From positions 1,116,001 through 1,180,000 of the forward strand of contig NZ_JACHNV010000001.1 of the NCBI RefSeq assembly GCF_014199535.1: DNA of 64,000 nucleotides. The letters are read 5' to 3'. The stretch is from Hymenobacter latericoloratus (GTDB lineage: Bacteria > Bacteroidota > Bacteroidia > Cytophagales > Hymenobacteraceae). The notes under the pieces were generated by a model. It did not search any database and was not told where the DNA came from. It saw only the letters and a list, made by a program, of their open reading frames with translations. The translations under genes were made by a program, and so were the position numbers. This document shows, piece after piece, positions 18,879 through 27,800 of this stretch. Each line of letters begins with the position of its first letter. Position 1 is the first letter of the stretch.

Positions 18879-19961
18879 ATGTCAACCCCAGCGTTTGTGC
18901 GCCGCTTTCGTTTTGTCGGAATCCTAACGGTAGTGGCCGTATATTTCCTCATCTTGGTCGGCGGTATTGTCCGAAGCACCGGCTCCGGTATGGGCTGCCC
19001 TGACTGGCCAAAGTGTTTTGGGACGTGGGTGCCGCCCACCCACGTGAGTCAATTACCCGCCAACTACAAGGAGATATACACTGCCCAACGGGTGGAGAAG
19101 AACAAAAAGCTGGCGGCCCGGCTGGAGCGCATGGGTTTTCACCAGGTAGCCGGGGACATTTTTGCTCATCCCACGCAGTACATCGAAACTGACTTCAACC
19201 CGGTTAAAACCTGGATTGAGTACGTGAACCGCTTGGTAGGGGCATTGATCGGTGTATTCGTGTTCGGCACCGTGTTGTTTGCGCTTCCCTACTGGCAACG
19301 AGACCGAACGGTTTTCTGGCTGGCTTTTGCCTCTTTTCTGCTAACCGGGGTGCAGGGCTGGCTAGGGTCGCTAGTGGTTTCTACTAACCTGTTGCCTATT
19401 ATGGTGACCATCCACATGGGGCTAGCCCTGCTGATTGTAGCGATGCTGCTCTACGCCGTAGACCGTTCGCAACGTGGTGCAGTTGCGGATATAGAGCCCA
19501 TCCGTGAAATTTCAGGTTTGGGAGGGTGGCTATGGGTAGCAGTCCTGCTAACATTTGTCCAGATTGTACTCGGTACCCAAGTGCGGGAGCAGGTAGATCT
19601 GGTAGCTTCCGCGGCTCAATATTTAAACCGCGGCGGCTGGGTAGAGCAGCTGGGGGGAGTTTTCAAGTTCCACCGAACGTTTTCGGCTGTGCTGCTTCTG
19701 GTGAATCTCTACGTGGCTTACCGACTTTACACCACTTCCTCAGCCCGCCTGCACCGGCTGGCCACTGCAATTGTTGGTCTGATAGGGGGCGAGATTATAG
19801 CCGGGATTATTCTGACTTACTTTTCATTTCCCGCGGCAGCTCAGCCGGTGCACCTTACGCTGGCTACTTTACTGTTCGGAGCACAGTTTCTGGCCGTCGT
19901 GGCGTACCACCGGGCCACGAAGTTGCGGCGGCAGGTGGCTACTACGGCCGTTGTTGCGTAA
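18879..19961 (+). CDS. ctaA: Heme A synthase (COX15/CtaA)
   Basis: A 360-residue membrane protein that oxidises the C8 methyl of heme O to the formyl group of heme A. It has about eight helices. The family signature GGIVRSTGSGMGCPDWPKCFG follows helix 1, and conserved His residues lie in VNRLVGALIG, TIHMGLAL and KFHRTFSAVL. A 90-residue insertion with Lys-rich sequence between helix 1 and the second helix resembles Bacteroidota members. An in-frame ATG 21 bases upstream (18858) is an alternative start. It precedes ctaB by 55 bases; a TAACTTTG box overlaps its stop codon. Confidence 0.93.
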   Translation: MSTPAFVRRFRFVGILTVVAVYFLILVGGIVRSTGSGMGCPDWPKCFGTWVPPTHVSQLPANYKEIYTAQRVEKNKKLAARLERMGFHQVAGDIFAHPTQYIETDFNPVKTWIEYVNRLVGALIGVFVFGTVLFALPYWQRDRTVFWLAFASFLLTGVQGWLGSLVVSTNLLPIMVTIHMGLALLIVAMLLYAVDRSQRGAVADIEPIREISGLGGWLWVAVLLTFVQIVLGTQVREQVDLVASAAQYLNRGGWVEQLGGVFKFHRTFSAVLLLVNLYVAYRLYTTSSARLHRLATAIVGLIGGEIIAGIILTYFSFPAAAQPVHLTLATLLFGAQFLAVVAYHRATKLRRQVATTAVVA

Positions 19962-19966
19962 CTTTG
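19959..19966 (+). promoter_or_regulatory. Possible internal promoter before ctaB
   Basis: TAACTTTG fits the TAnnTTTG -7 consensus and overlaps the ctaA stop codon, about 50 bases before the ctaB start. No -33 TTTG lies at the usual spacing, so support is weak. Confidence 0.3.
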
Positions 19967-20016
19967 CGGCCCCGTTTGGCGGGCTTTTTCGCCACGCAAC
20001 TTGTTGAACACAGTTG

Positions 20017-20868
20017 ATGAGTAAGGCTAGGGCTTTCTTCCAGTTACTTAAATTCCGCCTGGCGCTTACCGTAGCCTTCTCCAGTGCTATCGGCTATTTG
20101 TTGGGCGCCCACGAGCTGAGCTGGGGCCGCGCGGCGCTGGTGATGCTCGGTGGGTTGGCAGTAACGGGCGCGGCTAACACCATCAATCAGATTTTCGAGG
20201 TAGACCTCGATAAGCAAATGAAGCGCACCGCCAAGCGGCCCTTACCGCTGGGGGTAATAAGCACGCAGGAAGCTTGGATATTCACGATTATTCTGGGGGT
20301 AGCCGGCTTGGGCATGCTGGCGTACTTTTTTAATCCGGTAGCCGCCGCCCTATCCCTGATTTCGCTGATTCTGTACGGCTTCATCTACACACCCCTAAAG
20401 ACCATTTCGCCCATCTGCGTGGCCGTAGGAGCCATACCGGGCGGAATGCCGCCGCTGATTGGCTGGGTAGCGGCCACGGGCTTCCTGGGGCCGGAGGGGT
20501 GGATTTTGTTCGGTATTCAGTTTATGTGGCAGTTTCCCCACTTCTGGGCCATTGCCTGGGTGCTCGACGACGACTACAAGAAGGCCGGCTTCAAGATGCT
20601 GCCTACCCCCGGCAAAAAAGACTTGCGGACGGCTTTTCAGATCATGACCTATACGCTGGTCCTGATTCCGCTGAGTCTGCTGCCCTTCTATTTCGGCATG
20701 ACCAGCACCACGTATCCTATGGTGGCGGCCATCTGCGGCGTGCTGTTTCTCATGCAAACCTTTTACCTCATGCGTACGGTCAGTAAAAAGGCCGCTATGA
20801 GTATCATGTTCGGTTCCTTCTTGTACCTGCCTATTGTACAGATAGCCCTCGTGCTGGATAAGATTTAA
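20017..20868 (+). CDS. ctaB: Protoheme IX farnesyltransferase (heme O synthase)
   Basis: A 283-residue UbiA-superfamily prenyltransferase that adds a farnesyl group to heme b, giving heme O for CtaA. The first Asp-rich motif is NTINQIFEVDLDKQMKRTAK, with the typical RPLPLG after it. The second is in WVLDDDYKKAGFKMLP. PQFPHFWAIAW and about nine helices complete the family pattern. The ATG at 20017 is preferred over the TTG immediately before it. It lies between ctaA and the subunit III genes, the usual oxidase biogenesis arrangement. Confidence 0.95.
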   Translation: MSKARAFFQLLKFRLALTVAFSSAIGYLLGAHELSWGRAALVMLGGLAVTGAANTINQIFEVDLDKQMKRTAKRPLPLGVISTQEAWIFTIILGVAGLGMLAYFFNPVAAALSLISLILYGFIYTPLKTISPICVAVGAIPGGMPPLIGWVAATGFLGPEGWILFGIQFMWQFPHFWAIAWVLDDDYKKAGFKMLPTPGKKDLRTAFQIMTYTLVLIPLSLLPFYFGMTSTTYPMVAAICGVLFLMQTFYLMRTVSKKAAMSIMFGSFLYLPIVQIALVLDKI

Positions 20869-20962
20869 CGGACGTACTGCAGCGGAAAGTGAGACAAAAC
20901 GGCCTCACTAACTGTTTTCCCAAGTGTAGTTTGCGTCTTCATTTTTACTTCTGTTTTCACGT

Positions 20963-21550
20963 ATGCATCCCTCCGAAGCATTAAACACCAAGCAGCCAGC
21001 CACGGGCATCCACCCGCTGCGGTTCGTGCTGGTGCTGATGATGGTCAGCATCTTCATGATTTTTGCTGCCTATACCAGCGCCTACATTGTGCGCCGCAAC
21101 GAAGGCAACTGGCTGGAGTTCGACCTGCCGTTTGGCTTCCTAGTTACCACCCTGATTCTGGCCGCTAGCTCGGTTTCCGTGCAGTGGGCATGGTTTGCCG
21201 CTCGCAAAGATGAGCTCAACCAGGTCCGGACGGCCCTGATTGTTACTACCGTGCTGGGAACAGCGTTTTTGGTTGGACAGTGGCAAATGTGGGCGCAGCT
21301 GGTAGGACAGCGCATCTTTTTTGCGGGCACTGATGCCAACCCTTCCGGCTCATTTCTGTATGTACTAACCGGCGTTCATGCATTTCACCTGATTACCGGG
21401 CTGATCTTTTTGCTGATCGTTTTGCGTAAAAGCTTTAACTATCAGGTGCATTCCCGGCAGATGCTCTCCATTGGCAACGTCACCATCTACTGGCACTACC
21501 TAGGGGCGCTTTGGTTGTACCTGTATTTGTTCCTACTTTTGAATCACTGA
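20963..21550 (+). CDS. Cytochrome c oxidase subunit III, short paralog
   Basis: A 195-residue subunit III family protein with five helices. GVHAFHLITGLIFLLIVL and VTIYWHYLGALWLYLYLFLL match the last two helices of heme-copper oxidase subunit III. It is shorter than the adjacent 256-residue paralog and lacks its N-terminal insert. Both may be present in one oxidase or one may serve assembly. It lies 94 bases after ctaB and 22 bases before the longer gene. The 94-base gap holds no clear promoter. Confidence 0.9.
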   Translation: MHPSEALNTKQPATGIHPLRFVLVLMMVSIFMIFAAYTSAYIVRRNEGNWLEFDLPFGFLVTTLILAASSVSVQWAWFAARKDELNQVRTALIVTTVLGTAFLVGQWQMWAQLVGQRIFFAGTDANPSGSFLYVLTGVHAFHLITGLIFLLIVLRKSFNYQVHSRQMLSIGNVTIYWHYLGALWLYLYLFLLLNH

Positions 21551-21572
21551 TTTTCGTCAACCCCCGCACGCT

Positions 21573-22343
21573 ATGTCCACCATTTCCACGACGCAGGCAA
21601 TTTCTGATTCCGCCCTGGATAAGCCGCGTACCGGCACTTGGGACGGCGGGAACGAGCCCTTTAAGGCGAGCTACGGCAAGCTGATGATGTGGTTCTTCCT
21701 GTTGTCAGATGCCTTCACCTTCGCGGCCTTCCTCACCACGTACGGCCTCATCCGCCACCGGCATGGGGTGTATGAAGGTACGCCCGAGGCGTTCAAGTTC
21801 TCGACCAACTACTGGCCCATTCCCGAGAAGGTATTCGATGCTTTCCCCGGCCTGCATGGCACCCACCTACCGCTTGGCTTCGTGGCCCTCATGACGATGA
21901 TCCTCATCTTCAGCTCGGTAACCATGGTGCTGGCTGTAGAAGCAGGTCACCGCTTCGATAAGAAGGACGTACAGAAATGGCTGCTCTGGACTATTCTCTT
22001 TGGTGCTACTTTCCTGAGCTGCCAGGCCTGGGAGTGGACCCACTTTATCACGGGTACCGAGGAAGGCACGCTGATGAACGATGGTACCGTATTCCACGGT
22101 GCTAACCTGGCCATGAACCAGTATGGCCCGGTACTGTTTGCTGACCTATTCTTCTTCATTACTGGTTTCCACGGTACTCACGTATTCTCGGGCGTATGCT
22201 TGCTGGTTTGGGCATTTATCGCCACTACCAACGGGACCTTTGAGAAGCGTGGCCATTATGAAATGGTGGAAAAGATTGGCCTGTACTGGCACTTTGTAGA
22301 CTTGGTGTGGGTGTTCGTCTTCACCTTCTTCTACCTCGTTTAA
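21573..22343 (+). CDS. ctaE: Cytochrome c oxidase subunit III
   Basis: A 256-residue subunit III with five to six helices. KLMMWFFLLSDAFTFAAFLT, GFHGTHVFSGVCLLVWAFIA and IGLYWHFVDLVWVFVFTFFYL are hallmark blocks. Subunit III supports proton uptake and stability of subunit I. The 22-base spacing from the shorter paralog suggests co-translation. It is followed by a gap containing nested inverted repeats and then subunit IV. Confidence 0.95.
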   Translation: MSTISTTQAISDSALDKPRTGTWDGGNEPFKASYGKLMMWFFLLSDAFTFAAFLTTYGLIRHRHGVYEGTPEAFKFSTNYWPIPEKVFDAFPGLHGTHLPLGFVALMTMILIFSSVTMVLAVEAGHRFDKKDVQKWLLWTILFGATFLSCQAWEWTHFITGTEEGTLMNDGTVFHGANLAMNQYGPVLFADLFFFITGFHGTHVFSGVCLLVWAFIATTNGTFEKRGHYEMVEKIGLYWHFVDLVWVFVFTFFYLV

Positions 22344-22352
22344 TTTTACTTG

Positions 22353-22430
22353 AGTAACTGAGCAGTTCAGCACTTTATCTGGTAGCTGGGCTGCTCAGTT
22401 GCTTTTCTCTCCGTTACTCAGCTACTCAAC
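22353..22430 (+). repeat. Nested inverted repeat between subunit III and IV genes
   Basis: Outer arms TTGAGTAACTGAG and CTCAGCTACTCAA pair with one mismatch. An inner pair, ACTGAGCAG and CTGCTCAGT, is perfect. The arms are made of GAGTAAC-like words, as in several other intergenic repeats in the window. The right arm ends a few bases before the subunit IV ATG. Confidence 0.6.
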
Positions 22431-22433
22431 CTC

Positions 22434-22775
22434 ATGGCTCAGCACGCAACGCACGATACCGTTCCGACGGGCGAGATTCCGAAGCCGAACACGGCCTGGA
22501 TCTGGAAAACCTTCTGGATTATCTCGGCCATTACGGCCCTGGAATTTGTTATTGCCTACCTTATGTCGGCTGGCACGTTCCGTAATTCCATCTTCATTAT
22601 TCTGACGATTTTCAAAGCCTTCTTCATTGTGGCTGAATTCATGCACTTGAAGCATGAGACGAAAGGCCTGATCTGGAGCATTCTGATTCCGATGGCCTTG
22701 CTTATCTGGCTGCTGGTAGCCCTGATAACTGAAGGTTCCTACATCGGTGAAGCGGTTCAGAACCTGATTAACTAA
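22434..22775 (+). CDS. Cytochrome c oxidase subunit IV family protein
   Basis: A 113-residue protein with three helices (about 23-43, 47-70 and 81-101), matching the prokaryotic subunit IV (CtaF/CyoD-like) fold. KAFFIVAEFMHLKHE is a typical block between helix 2 and 3. It supports assembly or stability of the oxidase. The next gene (SCO) starts 4 bases after its stop. Confidence 0.9.
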   Translation: MAQHATHDTVPTGEIPKPNTAWIWKTFWIISAITALEFVIAYLMSAGTFRNSIFIILTIFKAFFIVAEFMHLKHETKGLIWSILIPMALLIWLLVALITEGSYIGEAVQNLIN

Positions 22776-22779
22776 CTCC

Positions 22780-23445
22780 ATGAGGCCCCAACAAACACTG
22801 GTGTTGGGCCTTATTCTGCTGGTTCCGGTTCTGGCTTTCTTATTCCTGAAAAGCTTCGGTACCAACCGTTACGCGCTGCCAACTTTCCTGCCCGACCGAG
22901 TGGATTCTGCTCAGGTTGCCGGAAAGTGGCAGCGCGATACTGTTTATCACCAAATCGGTGATTTTCGGTTGGCGTCGCAATCAGGCAGGGAGGTCACGGA
23001 AACGGAGTTGCGGAACAAGGGTCTATACGTCGCTAATTTTTTCTTCTCTACCTGCACGGTCGATTGTCCGCGCATAAACAGCCAGCTGGTTCGGGTGCAG
23101 GAGAAATTCCGGCAGGAGCCGCGGGTGCGCCTTGCTTCCTTTTCAGTTGACCCGGAGCACGATTCTGTAAATGTACTGGCGCGCTACGCCGAAGAGTACG
23201 GCGCTATTGCGGGCAAATGGTTTTTCCTTACCGGTGACAAAGCGGCCGTGAGCCGGTTAAGTACCCAGGACTTCCGTTTGCCAGCGCCCAGTGGGAGCGG
23301 GACCGGAATTGTCCACAGCTCGGAAGTGTTTTTGATTGACCGTGCCGGCCACGTCAGAGGACGTTACGATGGCACCAATGAGCGGGACATGAACCGTCTC
23401 ATCACTGAAATAGAAGTGTTGCTTTACACCTATGACCACCAATAA
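22780..23445 (+). CDS. SCO1/SenC family copper chaperone
   Basis: A 221-residue membrane-anchored thioredoxin-fold protein. An N-terminal helix at about 5-25 anchors it. The copper site is complete: STCTVDCP gives the CxxxC pair and the distal His lies in GIVHSSEVFLIDRAGHVRG. SVDPEHDSVNVLARYAEEYG is the conserved post-active-site block. SCO proteins deliver copper to CuA of subunit II, which fits the neighbours. It overlaps the DUF420 gene by 14 bases. Confidence 0.94.
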   Translation: MRPQQTLVLGLILLVPVLAFLFLKSFGTNRYALPTFLPDRVDSAQVAGKWQRDTVYHQIGDFRLASQSGREVTETELRNKGLYVANFFFSTCTVDCPRINSQLVRVQEKFRQEPRVRLASFSVDPEHDSVNVLARYAEEYGAIAGKWFFLTGDKAAVSRLSTQDFRLPAPSGSGTGIVHSSEVFLIDRAGHVRGRYDGTNERDMNRLITEIEVLLYTYDHQ

Positions 23446-23989
23446 TTCCCCGGTTGCCAATCCTGGCAACTTCACCAAGTACAAAGTAGCGGCCGGCATT
23501 CTCGGGGCCGTGGTGCCGCTGGCCGTAGCCGTACTGTATTTCTTTCCGGGCGTGTTTCGTATCCCGGGGGCCAATGTAGGAGTGCTGCCCGCCGTCAACG
23601 CCGCTCTTAACTCCCTGACGGCGGTATTTCTGATGCTGGGCTATTACTTCATCCGGCGCAAGGACGTAGCCAAGCACCGCGCCATGATGGGCATGGCCTT
23701 TCTGCTCGGCTCTCTGTTTCTGGTTTCCTACGTGGCCTATCACTCGCAAGGCATCGTGACCAAGTTTGGGGGGCAGGGCCTGATTCGGGGCGTGTATTAC
23801 TTTATTCTGATTACTCACATTCTGCTGGCAGCCATTACCGTGGGGTTGGTGCTGTTTACGCTCTACTTCGCCCTTACGGAACAGTTTCAGAAACACCGGC
23901 GCATTGCCCGCTGGACTTACCCCGTGTGGCTATACGTGTCCGTGACGGGAGTTATTGTGTACTTCCTGATTGCGCCTTACTACCCCTAG
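23432..23989 (+). CDS. DUF420 membrane protein, oxidase-associated
   Basis: A 185-residue DUF420 protein with five helices. NAALNSLTAVFLMLGYYFIRR and HRAMMGMAFLLGSLFLVSYV match the family, which is repeatedly found beside SCO and oxidase genes. A role in oxidase assembly or copper delivery is likely but unproven. His residues in HRAMM, HSQG, ITHI and KHRR could bind metal, as in related CtaG-type proteins; this is inference. Overlap with the SCO gene suggests co-translation. Confidence 0.9.
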   Translation: MTTNNSPVANPGNFTKYKVAAGILGAVVPLAVAVLYFFPGVFRIPGANVGVLPAVNAALNSLTAVFLMLGYYFIRRKDVAKHRAMMGMAFLLGSLFLVSYVAYHSQGIVTKFGGQGLIRGVYYFILITHILLAAITVGLVLFTLYFALTEQFQKHRRIARWTYPVWLYVSVTGVIVYFLIAPYYP

Positions 23990-24059
23990 CCTAAGCACGA
24001 AGTTGTACCGACTAAACAAAGCAACGAACTAAGCTGGGAAGCAGGTCGTTTTCTTTTTA

Positions 24060-24338
24060 ATGAAATCAGTTCGCGCCATGAAAAAAGTAATGTACAGCGG
24101 CCTAGCAGCTCTGTTTCTGGGGGTACTGCTCAGCCTGCTGCCCGTAGCAGCACAGGCACAGTGCACCATGTGCAAAACCCAGGTGGAGGCGTCGCGTCAG
24201 GAAAAGGACGGCTACGACACCACGGGCCTGAACAAGGGAATCCTGTACCTGATGACGATTCCTTACGTACTGATTGGAACAGTTGGGTACTTCTGGTACC
24301 GGCACAGTCAGCAAAAGAAAAAAACCACGCATGGCTAA
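24060..24338 (+). CDS. Small exported membrane protein with CxxC motif
   Basis: A 92-residue protein. A signal peptide ends near VAAQAQ and is followed at once by CTMC, a CxxC pair. A membrane helix spans about 64-82 and a Lys-rich tail ends the protein. An in-frame ATG at 24078 is an alternative start. The family has no assigned function that can be stated here. Its place between DUF420 and DUF983 and the CxxC suggest a role in oxidase biogenesis or heme/copper handling. Its stop overlaps the start of the DUF983 gene by 8 bases. Confidence 0.75.
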   Translation: MKSVRAMKKVMYSGLAALFLGVLLSLLPVAAQAQCTMCKTQVEASRQEKDGYDTTGLNKGILYLMTIPYVLIGTVGYFWYRHSQQKKKTTHG

Positions 24339-24726
24339 CACCAGCTCCTCTTTAGTAGGAATTCTGCAGCAGCGTTGTCCGCGTTGTCACCAGGGGCCCT
24401 TATTCACGCACTCGGCCCTGAATCTGGCTCACTTCACTGAAATGCCATCGGCCTGCCCGGTTTGTCAGCAGGTGTACGAGCCGGAGCCGGGATTCTACTG
24501 GGGAGCTATGTACATAAGCTTTGGCTTTTCGACGGCTATTATGCTGGTGGTAGGGTTTGCCGTGTATTACTTGCTCGGCGACCCGGATACCTGGGTGTAT
24601 ATTACGGCCGTGGCCGTGGTAGCTTTGCTGCTGACACCCTTGAGCTTGCGTTACTCGCGCACCCTAATGCTTTATCTGTTTGGGGGCGTACATTACGATG
24701 CCCGCTACGCCACCGGCCGCCGCTGA
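24331..24726 (+). CDS. DUF983 protein
   Basis: A 131-residue DUF983 protein. The N-terminus has two Cys pairs (CPRCHQGPLF and CPVCQQVYEPEPGFYWG), resembling a zinc ribbon, followed by two helices (about 60-80 and 88-105). The family is common in proteobacterial and Bacteroidota oxidase clusters. It starts inside the end of the preceding gene. It is the last gene before a strong terminator at 24755-24777. Confidence 0.85.
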   Translation: MANTSSSLVGILQQRCPRCHQGPLFTHSALNLAHFTEMPSACPVCQQVYEPEPGFYWGAMYISFGFSTAIMLVVGFAVYYLLGDPDTWVYITAVAVVALLLTPLSLRYSRTLMLYLFGGVHYDARYATGRR

Positions 24727-24754
24727 AAGGGCGTCTGGTGCCAGTGGTTAGGAA

Positions 24755-24780
24755 ATGCCGCCGTCGGGCGGCATTTTTGT
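24755..24780 (+). terminator. Rho-independent terminator closing the oxidase cluster
   Basis: 8-bp perfect stem (ATGCCGCC with GGCGGCAT) around GTCG, followed by TTTTTG, 28 bases past the DUF983 stop. The ATG of a longer frame of the next gene lies in this stem, which argues that the kinase starts further downstream. Confidence 0.85.
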
Positions 24781-24826
24781 TTGGTACCAAGCTTGCACTA
24801 ACCCGATTCTACTATTTTCCTGCCTT

Positions 24827-27800
24827 TTGAAATCCTTTCGTTATCCTCCGGTCTGGCTGCTTGCGTTGGCGCTGCTCTGCTTTGGCGGCGCGTATCTCAG
24901 CAACCGGTATAGTCAGAATCCGGAGGTAGCCCTGCAAACATCGGCTACCCGGCTGCAGGAGTTGCTGATGGAGGCCGAGCTAACGGGCGAGCGGGAATCA
25001 ACGGACGTGCTGCAGCGACTGGCCACCCGGCGGGTTAGCTTTCAGAACCTGGCCAGTCACACCACATTTCCTACCTTCATCTTTCGGGGCGACCAGCTGG
25101 TGTACTGGTCCAGCCACAGCGTGCGGCCCGATCCTGAGCAGGCCACCCAGCGCTACCACGAGCGGTTGCTGGAAACCCGTTTCGGCAAGTTTCTGGTGCT
25201 GCGCCATACTGAGGCTCCCTACGTGGTGCTGACGTACATTCCGCTGGAAATCAGCTATGGCATCAGCAACCGTTATCTGCGCGAAGGCAACGGGCAGGGC
25301 ATTTTTCAGGGGCAGAACGTACGACTGGTAGTGGACAAAGCGGCCTCCACCCGGCCCCGGCTGGTTTCAAACGAAGGCAACTACCTGTTTTCCATTGAGA
25401 GTCTGCAGGCGGACCCTATCACGGGCAAGTACCTGCCCTTGTTGCTGTTGCTGCTGGGGGTGGGGTTTTATATTGCGGCGTGGGCGTGCGTAGCCCGCCA
25501 GCAGTTTAGGCAGGGCCCGGCCTGGGCGGGTGCTTTGGCCATAGTAGTGCCGCTGGGTGGCCTGCGGGCCGTGATGCTGTACTTTGGGCTGCCGTTTTCC
25601 TTTTTGGAGATTCGTTTGTTTGACCCGCGGGTGTACGCGGCCTCCTGGTTTTCGCCCTCCCTCGGCGACCTGCTGCTGAACGCGGGCCTGTTTGTGGTGG
25701 CCTCCTACTACGTGCTGCTGCTGTTTCGGCGCTACGGGGTGCTGCGCTTCACGCAGCGCGTGCGCGGGGTGCCGCAGCGAGTGGCCCTGGGAGCGGTTAC
25801 GGTACTGACGTTTTACGGACTGCTGGAAATGCTCTTCGATTTTTACGCCAGCAGCTTCAGTAATTCCCAGCTCATCCTCGATATCACGCAGGATATCCAA
25901 GTCAACCTGTTCAAGGTGCTACTGGTGGTAGCCATTGTGCTGCATACCGGTAGCTACCTTGTGAGCTTTTACATTCTGTCGCAGCTGTTTACGGGCATCG
26001 TCCGGCCTTCTACGCGCAATGCGGGTCTGGTACTACTGATGGCTAGTGCCGTGGTGTTCCTGGGTACGGGGGTAGGGGTAGGGCAGGTACATGCCACTAT
26101 TCTGGGTATTACGCTGCTGTTTTTCTTTGTGCTACGCCTGACCGGGCTGAAGTCGAGCGGCGTGGTACTGCCCTATCAGGTGTACCTATTTATTTTCCTG
26201 ATGCTGGGCGTGAGCTCGGCCGTAGGCGCCCTGGCTTTGTACGAAGACTTTAACCGGCAGCTGCAGGTAAACAAGCAGAATGTAGCCAGCAACCTACTCA
26301 CGGATAACGACCTGCAGGGCGAGTACCTGCTGGTGGAGCGAGGACAAGAAATGGCGCGCGACCCGGTGCTGCGGACCCTACTGGCCAGCCCGTTCGTCAA
26401 CCTGGATCTAATCCGGCAGAAGGTGGTTAAGTACTACCTGCGCGATTACTTCAATAAGTATGAAGTGCGCGTTATCGTGTTTAATCCGGCTGGCCGGGGT
26501 GTGGCCGTGGGTGGGTCGCTGGAGCAAACCCGCAGCTTTCTGCTGCAGAACGCTACCCCCACCGACCATCCCAACATCTTCCTGATCCGGGACGGGAGCA
26601 ACCTGTTCAACTCGCGCCGGTACGTAGCCTTTTTTCCGGTGCCTACCCCCACCCCCGAGGTAGAGGAAGGCCCCAGTACCATTGTGCTGGAGCTATCCTT
26701 GAAGAAGCTAACAGCTAATAGTGTGGTGCCTGAGCTGCTGGTTGACCAGAAGTTTTTTCAGCCCCGGCTGGGGACGGAGCTCAGCTACGGCGGCTACCAG
26801 AAGGGGCAGCTGGTATATAGCGAAGGGGATTTCGACTACGTCAATCGATTGCCGGCCAGTCTCTTTCGTGATGCCCATCTCTACAGCACCGGCGTGGCGC
26901 TGGAGGGCTACCACCACCTGGCCGTGAAGGCAACGGATGCGTCGGGCCGCATGGTGGTTGTTACCACGGCTACCTACTCTTTCTCCGACTGGCTGGCCAA
27001 CTTCTCCTTTTTGTTTCTGGCCCACAGCTTCTGCTGGCTGCTGCTGATGGGAGCCTTTTTGCTGGCCCGGGGGCAGTATCGGGAGGTGTTACGCACCAAC
27101 TTCAGCACCAAAATTCAGCTGTTCCTCAACTTTGGCATTCTGGTGCCCCTCATTGTGGTGAGCGTGGCCATTGCCAGCCAGGTTACCAATGCCTACAAAC
27201 ACGATTTGCTGCGCACCTACCAGCGCCGGGGGCAGGCAGTGCAGGAAAATCTGCTGAAAAACCGCGACCTGCTCACGGACCCCGGCAACCGCCCCTACCT
27301 TGTAGACCTGGCCGAAAACGTGGCCGCCCTCACCGAAACCGACCTCAACCTCTACGATGCCCAGGGCGAGCTGCTGGTTAGCAGCCAGCCCTCCATTTTC
27401 GAGGCTAACCTGCTCAGCTCCCTCATGAACCCCCAGGCGGTTTCGGCCCTGAAAGAAGGCGGCCAGCCGCGGGTGCTGCTCACGGAGCGGGCCGGCACGC
27501 TTTCCTTCAACGCGCTGTATCTGCCGCTGCGGGCAGCCGGGGTGGTGCAATCGGGGCGGCCGGGGGCGGTGCTGGGCTACGTGGGTATTCCCTTCTTCGA
27601 CTCGGAAAAAGACCTGGATAACAAGCTGACGGAGCTGGTATCGACCATCCTGAACATCTTCACGGTGATGTTCATCCTGTTTCTGGCGCTGACCTTCCTG
27701 GCTTCCCGCATCCTGACCCAGCCCCTCAAGCTCATCACTGAAAAGCTGCGACAGACTACCCTAACGGGCCAGAACGAAATGCTGGCTTACGAGTCGGAAG

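Noticed and set aside
24755..24826. ATG start for the histidine kinase
   Set aside because: The ATG is part of the stem of the terminator closing the oxidase cluster, so the TTG at 24827 is preferred.
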